64,000 bases of DNA from Dryomyza anilis. Its lineage: Eukaryota; Arthropoda; Insecta; Diptera; Dryomyzidae. Under the pieces are notes generated by a model. That model was not told the origin of the DNA. It saw nothing but the letters and a program-made list of their open reading frames with translations, and did not search any database. The position numbers and the translations under genes are program-made. Each line of letters opens with the position of its first letter. The first letter of the stretch is position 1. This document shows, in pieces, positions 9,318 to 20,000 of the stretch. The stretch lies in NCBI GenBank assembly GCA_951804985.1, contig OX638133.1, positions 51,198,791 through 51,262,790 on the forward strand, written 5' to 3'.

Positions 9318-9989
9318 TTAAGTAAGAATAACTTAAAAAGCAAGTGAATGCCAAAATTACGAATCGACAAAAAGCAAAAAAAAGAGATTTTTTTTGCTAA
9401 AAATCTAAGTTTGGATGTGCTGCGATGCGAATCTTTGATTGTGTTGAACTATTTGAAATATGTGCAAAGAAATTGGCCATTTTCCTGAATGTATAGGTGA
9501 TATTTACTCAAAACTTTCAATGTATGCGTAAATTTATTCAAAAAATAAAATTAGGCAACGCTGTTTATGGTGAAGGGAGAAGCGAGAGATCATGTGTCAA
9601 AGAAAACGAAAAAAAAAATACATAGATGTCTGTCTGTGAAAAACCGAAATAGAATTTTGATATATAATTGATTAATTTAATAATTTTTTAGGGAATATCA
9701 AAAATTCTACAACGTTTTATATTTTCATCATAAATAAATCTTGCTTAAATTTTTCAGCAAAAATCGTCGAAACATTTAAGCAATTATTTGACATATTTTC
9801 TTGTTGTATAAAGGCCAAATCGCAACGTTGGTTGGTTCCTTCTATTTCGTACTAAATAGCAGGGATGTTCAACATTTTTGCTGAAGCAACCGCTGGTGTA
9901 CAATCAAGCACGGATCCAAAGAAGCGCACTTTTGATTTTTTCAAACAAATTTTCAAAAAAACACAACATGCTCCTAATATTCAGAATTT
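9318..9989. other. AT-rich stretch without recognised features
   Basis: No gene or element end recognised. The last part (9890-9989, GTGTACAATCAAGCACGGATCC...) begins a GCGC-containing repeat described next. Confidence 0.5.
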
Positions 9990-10420
9990 TGTGCCTTTTT
10001 AAATGAGCGGAAACTATAGAGAATGGCGAAAAATTTGCAAAAAAACATAAAATTTCAAATTTTGCACCTCTACAGAAGGGCGCAAAATATAGAGAAAGGC
10101 GCAAAATTTTCAAAAAAGCATAAAATTGCAAATGCGACTTATTTACAAAATGTTTGCGCCTCTGTAGAAGGGCGCAAAATATAGAGAAAGACGCAAAATT
10201 TTCTAAAAAGCATAAAATTTCAAATGCGCCTTATTTACAAAATGTTTGCGCCTCTACAGAAGGGCGCAATATGTAGTAAAAGGCGCAAAATTTCAGAATT
10301 TTTAGGCTATTTAAAAGACCGGAAACTACAGAGAAACACGCTAAATTTTCAAAAAAATAAACACAAAATGCAAAATATAGAAAAAGGTGCCAAATTTTCA
10401 AAAAAAAAAAGCATATTTAC
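9990..10420. repeat. 92-bp tandem repeat with GCGCAAAAT motifs
   Basis: The phrase ctctacagaagggcgcaaaa recurs at about 10068, 10160 and 10252, a 92-bp period over roughly three units, with degenerate flanking copies. GCGC words recur against an otherwise AT-rich background. A related non-tandem stretch with the same motifs lies at 25027-25235. It is non-coding and the family is unknown. Confidence 0.75.
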
Positions 10421-11039
10421 AGAAAAAAAAGCATATTCATATTCATTTTTTGTTTGTTTTGATAATTTTGCGCTTGTAATGACGATAAAATACTGTAAGT
10501 TATGCGCTGTTTTAATTTTGATTGTTATTTGAATAGTTTACGCCTTTTTGAGCTTTTCTCTCTACATTGCGCCTTTGTGTAAAAATTACTAACTATTTCC
10601 AGATTGCTAATATTCTGTGAATTACCTTTTTAATTGTTCGCTTTTTTTTAATTTTGCGACTTAAAAAAACTTTTTGACATTTTAATCTTCTTTAAAATTG
10701 CCCAAAATATCGGGTAACTTTTATTTTAAAGTTGACTTTAAATTGTCTACGAATATGCGCCATTGTATTTTGACTAAGATTCTGAAGAATACACAATTCG
10801 AGTTTTAAGTGTTTTGAGATCTATATCAAAATGTCCCAAGACAAAAATTTTAGGCAATGTCGAGACAGTTTAGAAACATTTTTTCGACATATTTTAAAAA
10901 GAGATAGGCGGAGATTGTATCACAAGCTGTCTGCCGGAACAGTCCGATCCCAAAATATGCCGTGAATCTGTCATTAAAATTCCACAAAATTTTACAACCT
11001 GCTATACACTTCCCAAAATAGTCCATTTATCTGTGTGTT
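10421..11039. other. unassigned sequence left of the provirus
   Basis: AT-rich with scattered GCGCC words at its start; no gene found. It ends with the GGCC target site (11040-11043) of the provirus. Confidence 0.5.
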
Positions 11040-11043
11040 GGCC

Positions 11044-11800
11044 TGTTGCGGGCTTCAGGGGTCTTTTGTACTTGCCTTTATTAGTGAAACCGTCAGTGAA
11101 AATATTCCCTCGAAGTCCACAATTCTTTCCTAACAATAATTATTAAATAAAAACGCATGGATGTTTTAGACTTGCTTTATACTTTTATTAATTATTTTTA
11201 AGTATTTTTACAAGTTTGAGTTTAAATTGAAAACACGTCTGCACTCTAAGGCAGTTAAAATCATAATGCTTAAAAACTAAACTTAACCTTTACTCATCAC
11301 CTCGGTATCGTGCGACTCACGAACCCCTTGCTTATACTTATTTCTTAAAACACAACTCATAAATGCAAGCAAGCATATTCTTAAATCTACGTACTACTAA
11401 AAACCTCATGAACCCCACATCGGATATTACTAATGTGGTGAAATCATTAACTGTGAGAAAATTCCATTGTGCTAAATTCTTAATTGGTTCCCATGCTGGC
11501 GTTAATCTTGACTTAAATTACAACCAATGCTTTTGTTGTTGCTTTCAAACAGACGGCACACTTGCTAGCGTGAGTCTCGGATCAAATTGCAACCAATGCA
11601 TTTTTCGTTGCTTTTAAGCAGACTTATCTCCTGAAAGTATGCACTCATAAACATTATGTACTTGTTCCAGTTACGTCGTAGATGTTATGTTAGGTTAACA
11701 TGCATCTGTTATTGTGCTTTTATATTTGAACTTTATGTGCATACTGGTTATGCGCAGGCTTTCTTAAATACACAAAAAAAAACGTTTCTGATTCACAACA
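11044..11800 (-). repeat. 3' LTR of the provirus
   Basis: 757 bp, matching 22442-23199 with about nine differences (for example GGGTCTTTTG versus GGGTTTTTTG at the left end). Short open frames inside, present in both LTRs, have no coding support. Confidence 0.95.
11515..11623 (-). repeat. direct repeat inside the LTR U3 region
   Basis: Two imperfect copies of about 40 bp sharing CAACCAATGC, at 11515-11554 and 11584-11623 (69-bp spacing), lie 180-290 bp from the U3 end. The same pair is in the 5' LTR near 22913-23021. Repeats in U3 are often enhancer elements; that role is inferred here. Confidence 0.6.
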
Positions 11801-11813
11801 TTCTTCCCCCCTT
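11801..11813 (-). other. polypurine tract of the provirus
   Basis: The minus strand reads AAGGGGGGAAGAA directly before the 3' LTR, the plus-strand primer position. Confidence 0.85.
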
Positions 11814-12470
11814 ATTTTAAGAAAAAATTATTATTAAAAAGAATAATAGTTTTTTCTTTTACATCATTAATATTTCAATATATTTCTTAATTTATTTAAC
11901 TTACAATAATATTTAAAATCAATAATTATTTTTCATATTATTATAATTTATTTTACTTATTTTCATTTTAAGAATCTTATTAATGCTTATCTTCGTTACT
12001 CAATTACTTTATTAATGGTCGCAGTTTTAGTGATATTTATATACTTTATGTAACGCAAAAAAGAAAAAATAACATTACAAGTCACTGAACGTTGCAATTG
12101 ACAAAGCAGTAGTTGATCAAGTTACCGCTTTGCAATCGCTGCGTTCCGTGTTGCTCTGTTGTTTTTCTTGTTTATTCATCTAAGTCATTAAATGCTTTAA
12201 TTTGTGCAACGATTTGTTTTCTTTTAAATTTTTTTTTTTTTTTTTGCGATATTTATTGAAAATAATTCATTTGGTTTTTATTTTAGTTGTTGAATATGTC
12301 TTTAATTATTATTTATATTTATACTTTTCATATAATTAATGTTTTTTTTTTTTAAATGTCGTTAGACAGTAATTTATTGAATAATAATTGCTTGCTGCCT
12401 AACTATCTACCTCCAAAAACAAACGCCTAATGTTGTCTGAGTCTGACTTCCTAATTATATTTCAATGGAA
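11814..12470 (-). other. AT-rich 3' untranslated region of the provirus
   Basis: T-runs and AT-rich sequence between the end of env and the purine tract; no coding frame seen. Confidence 0.7.
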
Positions 12471-14685
12471 TTAAAAAAAAAATATACACAATAAAACCCT
12501 GGTCCTGATGTTCTTGGTACTGACTTCGGTCAGGGGTTTCTGCGCTGGCATAGATTGTGGTGCCGTTGTTATTGCGTTTATTTGCTTTATTGTCGTTCGT
12601 GGACTTGCAGTTGGCGTTGTTGGTTTCATTTCTCTTTTTAATGTATTGCGCGATGAATTGTTTCTTTGGAGCGGTGGCTGTTGGATTGGAAGTTTCTTCG
12701 ACTTTATTTCAAACTCGTTCATTTTGGTTGCTTCCACATCGACGGATGCAATTTTCGATTTATTCCTACTAATTTTATCATTTTTGTTGTTAGATTTCTT
12801 TTTACATAGTTGATGGTACCGCAAATATACCACATACGCGGTCAATAACAATATTAGTGCCAAAATTACTATCCCGAATGATAGTAATGTTTTTTATATC
12901 ATATTGGCGGTTGAATAACTCCTTTCGTTCTTTATTGTAATCTATTTCTGCTAACAGATCGTCTAAATTTCGCTGACCGTCCTTTAGTGCTGATCTCATT
13001 TCACTGTGGTCTGAAACTAAGATTGGTAGTGGTATAGCTGTTACATTTGGGGTAGGGAATGATGACCAGTTTCCTTTCAGGATTTTAAGAAATGTTGTGT
13101 GGTCTTCTTTTTTGTATGTTACTTCCTCGTTGGTAATTTGTGTATGTATAGCTGTTACATTTGGGGTAGGGAATGATGACCAGTTTCCTTTCAGGATTTT
13201 AAGAAATGTTGTGTGGTCTTCTTTTTTGTATGTTACTTCCTCGTTGGTAATTTGTGTATGTTCATATGGTAATATCAATTCCTGATTATGAAGATCACAT
13301 GCCTCATTAACCGACATCCAACCTAGTCCAGATAATGTTAACGTTGCCATGTTAGTGCCGCATACTGCTTCGAATTTTGTTGGTGTTTCAAATTTATATA
13401 ACCAAGTGTTTGGAGACCATAGCTTCATGACCAAACCGGAACTCTTCTTGATCGCAACGTGATTGCAATTGTCTGATGGAACTGTTTTGTGTTGTATTAG
13501 AGTCACTTCGCAAAGTTTGTTGCTGTTTGTTAGTACTGTGCCGGGTCGTTTGCATAGTGTGACCTCCTTATTCATGCTCTGGCTGATAGTTATGCATTTA
13601 TCGTAATCAGCAGTTGTTAATCCTATGAATTTACTTCGGTCTTCAGCTTCCGCTAAGTAGTCGTATGTCGTCTTAACCAACGCGTCCCATTATTTATTAA
13701 TGTTGGTGGGTATTGGATAGACTCAGTATAATGTGAAAATCAAATCGTCAGGCAACGGTGTTTTGATGACGATCATAATACTGTCAGCATCCGGAAAAAC
13801 GCGTACGGTGGAGGAATGATGCATTTCAAATGATTGTTGTATGAACCAATTGGCCTTTCCTCTTAGAGTTAATTTAGCAAGCATTTCATTCAGCTCCCTC
13901 TGATCAATAATCGACGGATGCAGGCGTCCCTTATATAGATCGTCTATTACAGCCATCTCTATTAATTGTTGCCCTTGTATTTCAATCAGGTTTGCATTTA
14001 TCGTTGTTTGTATTTCTAATAAATGCATTAAGAATAGTAGTTTGTCGATTGAATTGTTTATATTCGTATGAATAGCTGTCTGTTGTGCAATAGTTTTGGT
14101 AAGTTCTTTTTGTACAGCTTCTACTTCTTTCATTGAATCTAATAATGGTTTTGACAACTTATTATAGTTGGTTGACATTACCGTTATTTGTTTTTGCATA
14201 ATTTTGTAGGTTTTGCTTTGATTCTGGTCAATATTCTTGAAATGTTTATATATAGTCTGCTTGTCTTTGTTGTCCATCACCCCAAATGCCCAATTGAGGC
14301 CTTCGCCAATGAAATTTAGAGCTCGTCTCGGACGTCTGCTCCTAACTGTTCGCCATATTATTTCTTCATTTTTTTTTAAAGTGGTAATAATAGATTTTGT
14401 TTCCTGGGTTACTGCTTTGCATGAGCTTTTGATGTTCATATCAGGCATTTTTACCCGCATCTGCTCACACATCTCCTGCGTTGTCTCCGCATAATTATTT
14501 GTTAGTTCTAAAAATTCGGTTAATTGCAGTGGTTTGAAATTTGCAATTATTGTCCATTCGTCACTATAAAATAACGCATCCGTTGTCTTCTCAAAGAAGA
14601 TTCTTGTGTCGTTAATTTCTGTCTGTTTGATATTGACTGTTTCTCCCGCCGCCAACTTCAGGACCAGTACCAATATAAAACTCAT
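12471..14685 (-). pseudogene. env: env, baculovirus-F-like fusion glycoprotein (broken)
   Basis: A class I-like envelope protein of errantiviruses, related to the F fusion protein of baculoviruses, which acts in cell-to-cell or particle entry. Visible parts in order: a hydrophobic N-terminus like a signal peptide (MSFILVLVLKLAAG), a basic cleavage site RSRRPRR near residue 120 followed by a fusion-peptide-like hydrophobic stretch, a long helical region, a Cys-containing region (13680-12802), then a membrane segment and a Lys/Arg/Asn-rich cytoplasmic tail (12863-12471). Breaks: in-frame stops near 13722 and 13684, and a frameshift near 12860 just before the membrane segment. A 114-bp in-frame duplication is listed separately. 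It starts divergently from the plus-strand gene at 15589. Confidence 0.85.
13035..13262 (-). repeat. 114-bp direct duplication inside env
   Basis: Two head-to-tail copies, 13035-13148 and 13149-13262, look identical by eye and keep the frame (38 codons each). The duplicated peptide contains N-W-S and N-V-T, so potential N-glycosylation sites are doubled. The identity implies a very recent duplication. Confidence 0.9.
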
Positions 14686-14703
14686 TTCCTATTATGTTTA
14701 CTC

Positions 14704-14719
14704 CCTATCGTAAAAAAAA
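14704..14719 (-). promoter_or_regulatory. candidate env splice acceptor
   Basis: On the minus strand a run of nine T (14719-14711) leads to ACGATAG with the AG at 14706-14705, about 20 bases before the env ATG at 14685-14683. Errantivirus env is known to be made from a spliced RNA, and this is the best acceptor at the right place. The donor was not located. Confidence 0.4.
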
Positions 14720-14915
14720 ACAATTGTTTAGGATACAATATTATCAAATTTAATCAAAGGTTTATTTTTATATTCCTATTGTCAACTGTTTTTTTTTTTA
14801 TCGTTAACATCAAAGTTCATAATAATAATTACTACAATTGCTATGCTGATACATGTTAATTAATTTTTGTTGCATTATACATTCTTCTTGACAAAGTAAG
14901 TTGACCCTTATGATT

Positions 14916-15325
14916 TCTAATGCTAAATGTGAATACCATTATTATTATTTTGTGTCAAAATATTAATTTAGTCTTTTAAATTCCTTTTTCTATAATTTTG
15001 AATTCAAACGCGGTAAACCTTTGTTTTTTCTCTATGTATGCTTATAATTGTACTTAACTATATGATTCTACATATGAATCAAATAAATTCGTGTTGGTGA
15101 ATATGATTCTATTTGTATGTGCTAATGCTAAATGTGAATACCATTATTATTATTTTGTGTCAAAATATTAATTTTGTCTTTTAAATTCCTTTTTCTATAA
15201 TTTTGAATTCAAACGCGGTACCTTTTTTTTTTCTCTATGTATGCTTATAATTGTATTTAACTATATGATTCTACATATGAATCAAATAAATTCGTGTTGG
15301 TGAATATGATTCTATTTGTATGTGC
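14916..15325. repeat. 205-bp tandem duplication between env and the opposite-strand gene
   Basis: Two near-identical units (about 14916-15120 and 15121-15325) begin at AATGCTAAATGTGAATACC. They differ by few bases, such as TTAGTC/TTTGTC. They occupy the centre of the 903-bp divergent interval between the env start (14685, minus) and the plus-strand gene start (15589), a natural place for shared promoter elements. No TATA box is convincing. Confidence 0.85.
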
Positions 15326-15588
15326 TAGAATTTGGTGTTGTCTCAACTAATGTTGTACTAAACAAAATGCAATTTTGCTTACTTCAACATTTTTACTTTT
15401 AATAAGTTAAAGTTTTTAATAAATAAGTTTAAGTTTTTCCTGGATTTTGCCCAGCTTATGTACAGATAAGGACGGATCATATTCGTACCTTTTGCATTTA
15501 TTTTTCTGGAGTCGACTCTTGTTTTTAAAATTTATTTTATCTGTCGTTTTAATTGTGTGTTTATTCTGAACGTGTCAACATCTTCATA

Positions 15589-16388
15589 ATGGCTGGTAAG
15601 AATTTTGGTGATTAGCTAAAATTATTTAAGAAGTATAATAACTTTAACTACTCCCCCTGTCAGATAAGTGTGAATACTTCAATGAAGAGGCTTGCAAGGG
15701 ATATTTGGCGGAACAAGCCTCAAGGAGGAACGAGTTAGAACTCGCTCGTATTCTCGACGCTGAACGTAACCTAGAGCCGGCTCCTGAGTTTAGGCCCATT
15801 CCGGTTACCGTACATTATTCTGATCGAGGTAAGTTATTATTTTTTTTTATATTAAAAACGATTAATAAATTAATTATTTATTTCAACTATGTATTTATAT
15901 ATTTTTTTTTTCTCTTGGCAGTCCCGCACGATGCCGGTTATGCCCCTCGCCTTTACGAATACCTGTATGCCGACCCACCGGACGGCTCAGACGGCGATTC
16001 TGGACCGAACTCCATTTCATTTAGTTTTTGTACCGAGTGGGAGGAGTATGTGGGTCGGTTGAGGCGCGATGCAGAGGTCGAACACGTTTTGGAGATTGCC
16101 AACGAAGAACGTAGGCTCATGGCCCTCTGGGAAAATAACCCTATTGATTACCTTGAAGAATATATACAAGAGCTACAAACTAATTGTTGGGAGGATGAAG
16201 ATAGAGATGGTCACCAGGTTGGTTACAAGCTCAACAATTTAATTTTGGCGTTAAGGGGTAGCCAGAGCCTACTCGACTTCCTGGCGGTTTGCCGGGAAGT
16301 GATGTGGTTGGATGCAACCATTGGTGCATATTTCACTACGCTATGGCTACCGCCGTCAATCCGGTACCTATTATCATTGAAACATTAA
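15589..16388 (+). CDS. unrecognised three-exon gene on the strand opposite to gag-pol-env
   Basis: Exons 15589-15595, 15664-15828 and 15922-16388 join in frame to 212 codons ending TAA. Introns have GTAAGA...CAG and GTAAGT...T-rich...GGCAG borders. Exon 1 contributes only ATG-GCT-G, and the start is chosen because it is the ATG directly before a good donor. Exons are visibly richer in G+C than gag, pol and the spacers. The protein is acidic, with a DPPDGSDGDSG linker near residue 80 and Glu/Arg-rich helical segments (E-E-Y-V-G-R-L-R-R-D, N-E-E-R-R-L). No signal peptide, zinc finger or known domain was seen. AATAAA signals follow within 70 bases. It lies between pol and env, divergent from env and convergent with pol. 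It is the only undamaged coding frame of the provirus. Function unknown; it could be a captured host or viral gene, or an antisense accessory protein. Confidence 0.7.
15596..15663 (+). other. intron 1 of the opposite-strand gene
   Basis: 68 bp, GTAAGAATTTTGG at the start and CTCCCCCTGTCAG at the end, a size usual for fly introns. It contains an in-frame TAG near 15613, so retention would stop translation early. Confidence 0.65.
15829..15921 (+). other. intron 2 of the opposite-strand gene (open and divisible by three)
   Basis: 93 bp from GTAAGT to a long pyrimidine tract and TTGGCAG. It has no stop in the gene's frame. If retained it would add 31 residues that are strongly hydrophobic (L-L-F-F-F-I-L near its start, F-F-F-L-L near its end). 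T-rich intron sequence alone can produce this, so a membrane isoform is only a possibility. Confidence 0.65.
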
Positions 16389-16435
16389 AAGAAAACTAAG
16401 TTATACGAAAATGAAATTGTACAGAAAAGAAGAAA

Positions 16436-16456
16436 AATAAAATAAAGTAAAATAAA
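16436..16456 (+). promoter_or_regulatory. polyadenylation signals of the opposite-strand gene
   Basis: AATAAA occurs at 16436-16441, 16441-16446 and 16451-16456, 48-68 bases after the stop. TG/T-rich sequence (TGTTTGTTG then a T-run) follows near 16510. Placement is what a cellular 3' end would show. Confidence 0.6.
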
Positions 16457-17008
16457 TCAAAGCATATTGCTTTGTAACTAAAATATTTTAGTTGCATTTC
16501 TTTAACCGTATGTTTGTTGTTTTTTTTTTATATACTTATATATATATTTTTTTTTTCAGTAAGCTAATCGCATAAAAATGTTAAATTGCATTTTTGCGCA
16601 TGCATTAGCGCATGTTGTACATGCTTGTTGTGGTTAGCTTGTCGTTCTCATTGTCTTTTGAGATAGTGTAGTTTTAAAAAAAAAAAAAAAATACCTTGTT
16701 TATCGTTGCCTAGCTGGTCCCTGCTTTACTGAGCTAGTGCCGTGGCTTAGTTTTGCTGAATTGCATATTTTTTTTTCTTCTTTTTTTTTTTTTTGTTTTT
16801 TTTTCGCTTATAACTACACATAAATTCCTCACTTCTATCTCCCCTCCACGGTAGTGTGCGATATGCTAACCTATATCTGTATTTTAAGTGCAATGATCTT
16901 TCTGTCGTTTGTTTCCATAAACAATGCTCTTGACCATGAGAGTGAAGCACTGACCTACCCCAATTATAGTGACAGTGAATAATATTTGTTCGTTCAATTG
17001 TGTATTAC
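16457..17008. other. spacer between the opposite-strand gene and the end of pol
   Basis: Contains homopolymer runs (A17 near 16675-16691, T-runs near 16770-16803). A minus-strand open frame at 16747-16950 ends in a Lys-rich run encoded by the T tracts. It may be decayed pol C-terminus but cannot be assigned. Confidence 0.45.
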
Positions 17009-20000
17009 TTAAGGACTTATTATCGAAAGGACAACATAGGGTCCTACCCAGATTGGTGAAAATTTGTTTTTCCTATTCTGGTTTTTTAATAAAACTTTAT
17101 CTCCTTCCTTAAAAACTACCGTATTTAATGTATTATCATAACTTCGTTTAGATCTTTCCTTAGCTTTTTCTTGATTTTGTCTGACTATCTCATGTGTACG
17201 CTGTATTTGGTATTTTAATACCTTATTGTAATCTTCACTGTTATAAATTGGTGAACATTTTCGTTTTAGGTTGGTTGGCATGTCAAATTCAAACCCGTAT
17301 AAAGTACGACAAGGCGTTTGCCCTGTTGACATATGCACTGTGTTATTGTGCGCATGCATTGCCGAATTCAACCATTGGTCCCAGTTGGACCCATCCTCTT
17401 TTGCAAAACATCTCAAATACTCCGCTAAAGGTCTGTGACTTCGTTCTAACGAGCCATTCGCCTGCGGGTGATAAGGTGTTATATGCATTTTTTTAATGTT
17501 TAATAACTTGCACGTGTCTGAAAATAATGTTGACACAAAATTTGAACCATTATCTGTAATTAAAATTTTCGGAATATTATAACTCGTGATAAATTCCTCG
17601 TAAAAAGCTTTGGCTACTGTGCTTGCTTCCGCGTCTGGGATAGCTACGCAGCACATGTATTTTGAAAAATCGTCTTGAAAAGTTAAAATATATTTATTTC
17701 CTGACACTGTTTCAAGTAAAATTCCTACCAAGTCCATATAAACCTTATCGAATGGACGTGTTGGCGTATCTGTCAAAACCATTGGCATTTTTGTTAACTT
17801 TGAACTTTTGTTCATTTGGCATTTAGGACAGTTTCTAACATATTCTTTTATTTGTTTCTGCATTCCCCTCCATTTAAATTGTTTTTAATCCTAAAGAATG
17901 TTTTAAGTGTGCCCTGATGGCCTCCTAGTGCTGAATCATGAAAATCTTTCATCACGGTTTTAATTTCATCTGGATCAGTTAATATTTGAGCTGAATTCGT
18001 TTCATTATTTGTATCTATTATTGTTTCATCTACGACTGGTGTACTGATTTGTGGTTTTATTTTTGTGATTTGCTGATCTAAAATTTTTGTGTAGTTTTGG
18101 ATCGTGTTTGTACGGCTGTAATATCTGGTTCTATATATGGAATTCTGCTTAAAGCATCCGCATTTAAATTCTTTTTGCCTGGTTTGTACATTATTTCAAA
18201 ATCATATTCCGATAATTTGTGTCGGAAACGAGCAAGGCGGGATGTCTGATCTTTTAAATTTGCAATACCTTTTAGAGGCTGATGATCTGTAAAAATTTTG
18301 AATAGTCGCCCTAATAGGTATGCTCTAAAATTCTTTGTTGCCCAAACAATTGCTAAAAATTCCTTTTCAATGGTAGAATATCGTTTTTCTGCCCCATTTA
18401 AAGTTCTACTTGCAAACGCGATCGGTCGGTCGCTTCCTACTTCACCTTGAGATAGGACTGCATCTACTGCTTCGTTACTTGCGTCTGTTGTTAGTAAAAA
18501 AGTTTTTGTAAAATCTGGATATGCTAATATTGGAGGTGAAATTATTGATTCTTTCAATTTAATGAATGAATTTTGACAATCGTCCGTCCATTTAAATTTA
18601 ACGTCCTTTTTAAGTAAATTATTAATTGGTAAAGCTAACCTTGCCATATTTCTTATGAACTTTCTGTAATAATTAATTAATCCCAAGAATGCTTGTACTT
18701 CTTTTCTGTTTCTTGGTACTGGAATATTTTTTACGCATTCGACCTTAGCGGGGTCTGGCAGCGCACCAAGTTCTGAACATTTATGCCCTAAATATACAAC
18801 TTCACGACGTAAAAACTGACATTTTTCGGTATTTAATTTTAAATTATGGTCTCTTAGTTTCTGTAATACTTTACTTAATCTGTGTTCATGTTCGCTTATA
18901 TTTTTCCCATACACAACTATATCATCAAGATATACAAAACAATCGATACCCTGTAACCCTGTTAAGATGTGATTCATTATTCTCTGGAAAGTTGCTGGTG
19001 CCCCTGTTAAACCGAAAGGCATCCTATTGAATTCAAAATGTCCAAGTCCTGTACTGAAGGCAGTTTTTTCTTTATCACCTTCTTCTACTAAGACCTGATG
19101 ATAGCCACTTGCTAAATCTAAAGTTGAAAAATACCGACTGTGACCTAACTGATCCAATATTTCATCTATTCGCGGGATAGGAAATACCTGTTTTATGGTT
19201 ACGTCATTTAATTTACGGAAATCTATGACAAGTCTCCATTTTTTGTTACCGTCTTTGTCGCTCCTCTTCGGTACCAATAGTAATGGTGAATTCCAGGGTG
19301 ATATGCTTGGCGATATAATGCCAGCATCTAACATTTTGTTAACCTGTCTATTAATTTCCTCTCTATGTGTGTGTGGAAATTTGTATTGCTTTTGGTTAAT
19401 TGGTGGTTGATTCCATTGTGTTGTTATGTCGTGTTTAAGTATCGGCGTGTATGACATTTCGTCACCGTCTAAGTGAAAAACATCGTGGTGAGAAATACAA
19501 AGATTTTGTAATGATGTGATTTCCTCCTTATTTAAGGATTCATCGATGTTAATTTTTTCTAATAATCTATTAATCATATTTTTTATATTCACTGAATTTA
19601 TAGTATATATTGTAGAATTGTTTGTATCTGATTCCCTATACTGATTAAAATTTGAAATTTTCGGTTTAAAATTGTTGTCTGTTATAATGTCCTTTTCTGT
19701 AGCATTTAATACTGAGACATAAACTTTATTTTTGTTAACATTCGATAAGCTTTCTCCCAAATATACTCCAGGATAAATTTCTTGTTTATGTATTAATACA
19801 ATTGGAATTTTTGTTTTTAGTGTAATTTCTATTATTTTTGCGGTTCTCGGCATGATTTTTATTTCATGATTGTAATAAATATTTTCTATGTCGTCTCGCG
19901 TTTTCATTGGTAATCGGATAGTGTGATAGAATGTTATGGTCTTATTAATTGCGTTTATTACGGATCTATTCCATATGTTATCCCGTCCTATTATTCCGTC

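Noticed and set aside
11363..11617. 84-codon Cys-rich frame in the provirus LTR (also 22761-23015)
   Set aside because: It occurs in both LTRs only because they are copies; it covers the U3 direct repeat and has no coding signs.
12508..12813. Hydrophobic plus-strand frame over the env tail
   Set aside because: Antisense of the Lys/Asn-rich cytoplasmic tail and membrane segment of env; hydrophobicity is the mirror of the sense codons.
17194..17496. Plus-strand frames over pol (also 19195-19410 and 19936-20364)
   Set aside because: Antisense shadows of integrase, RT and protease regions with no splice or start context. The plus-strand gene at 15589 differs in having introns, frame continuity and polyadenylation signals.
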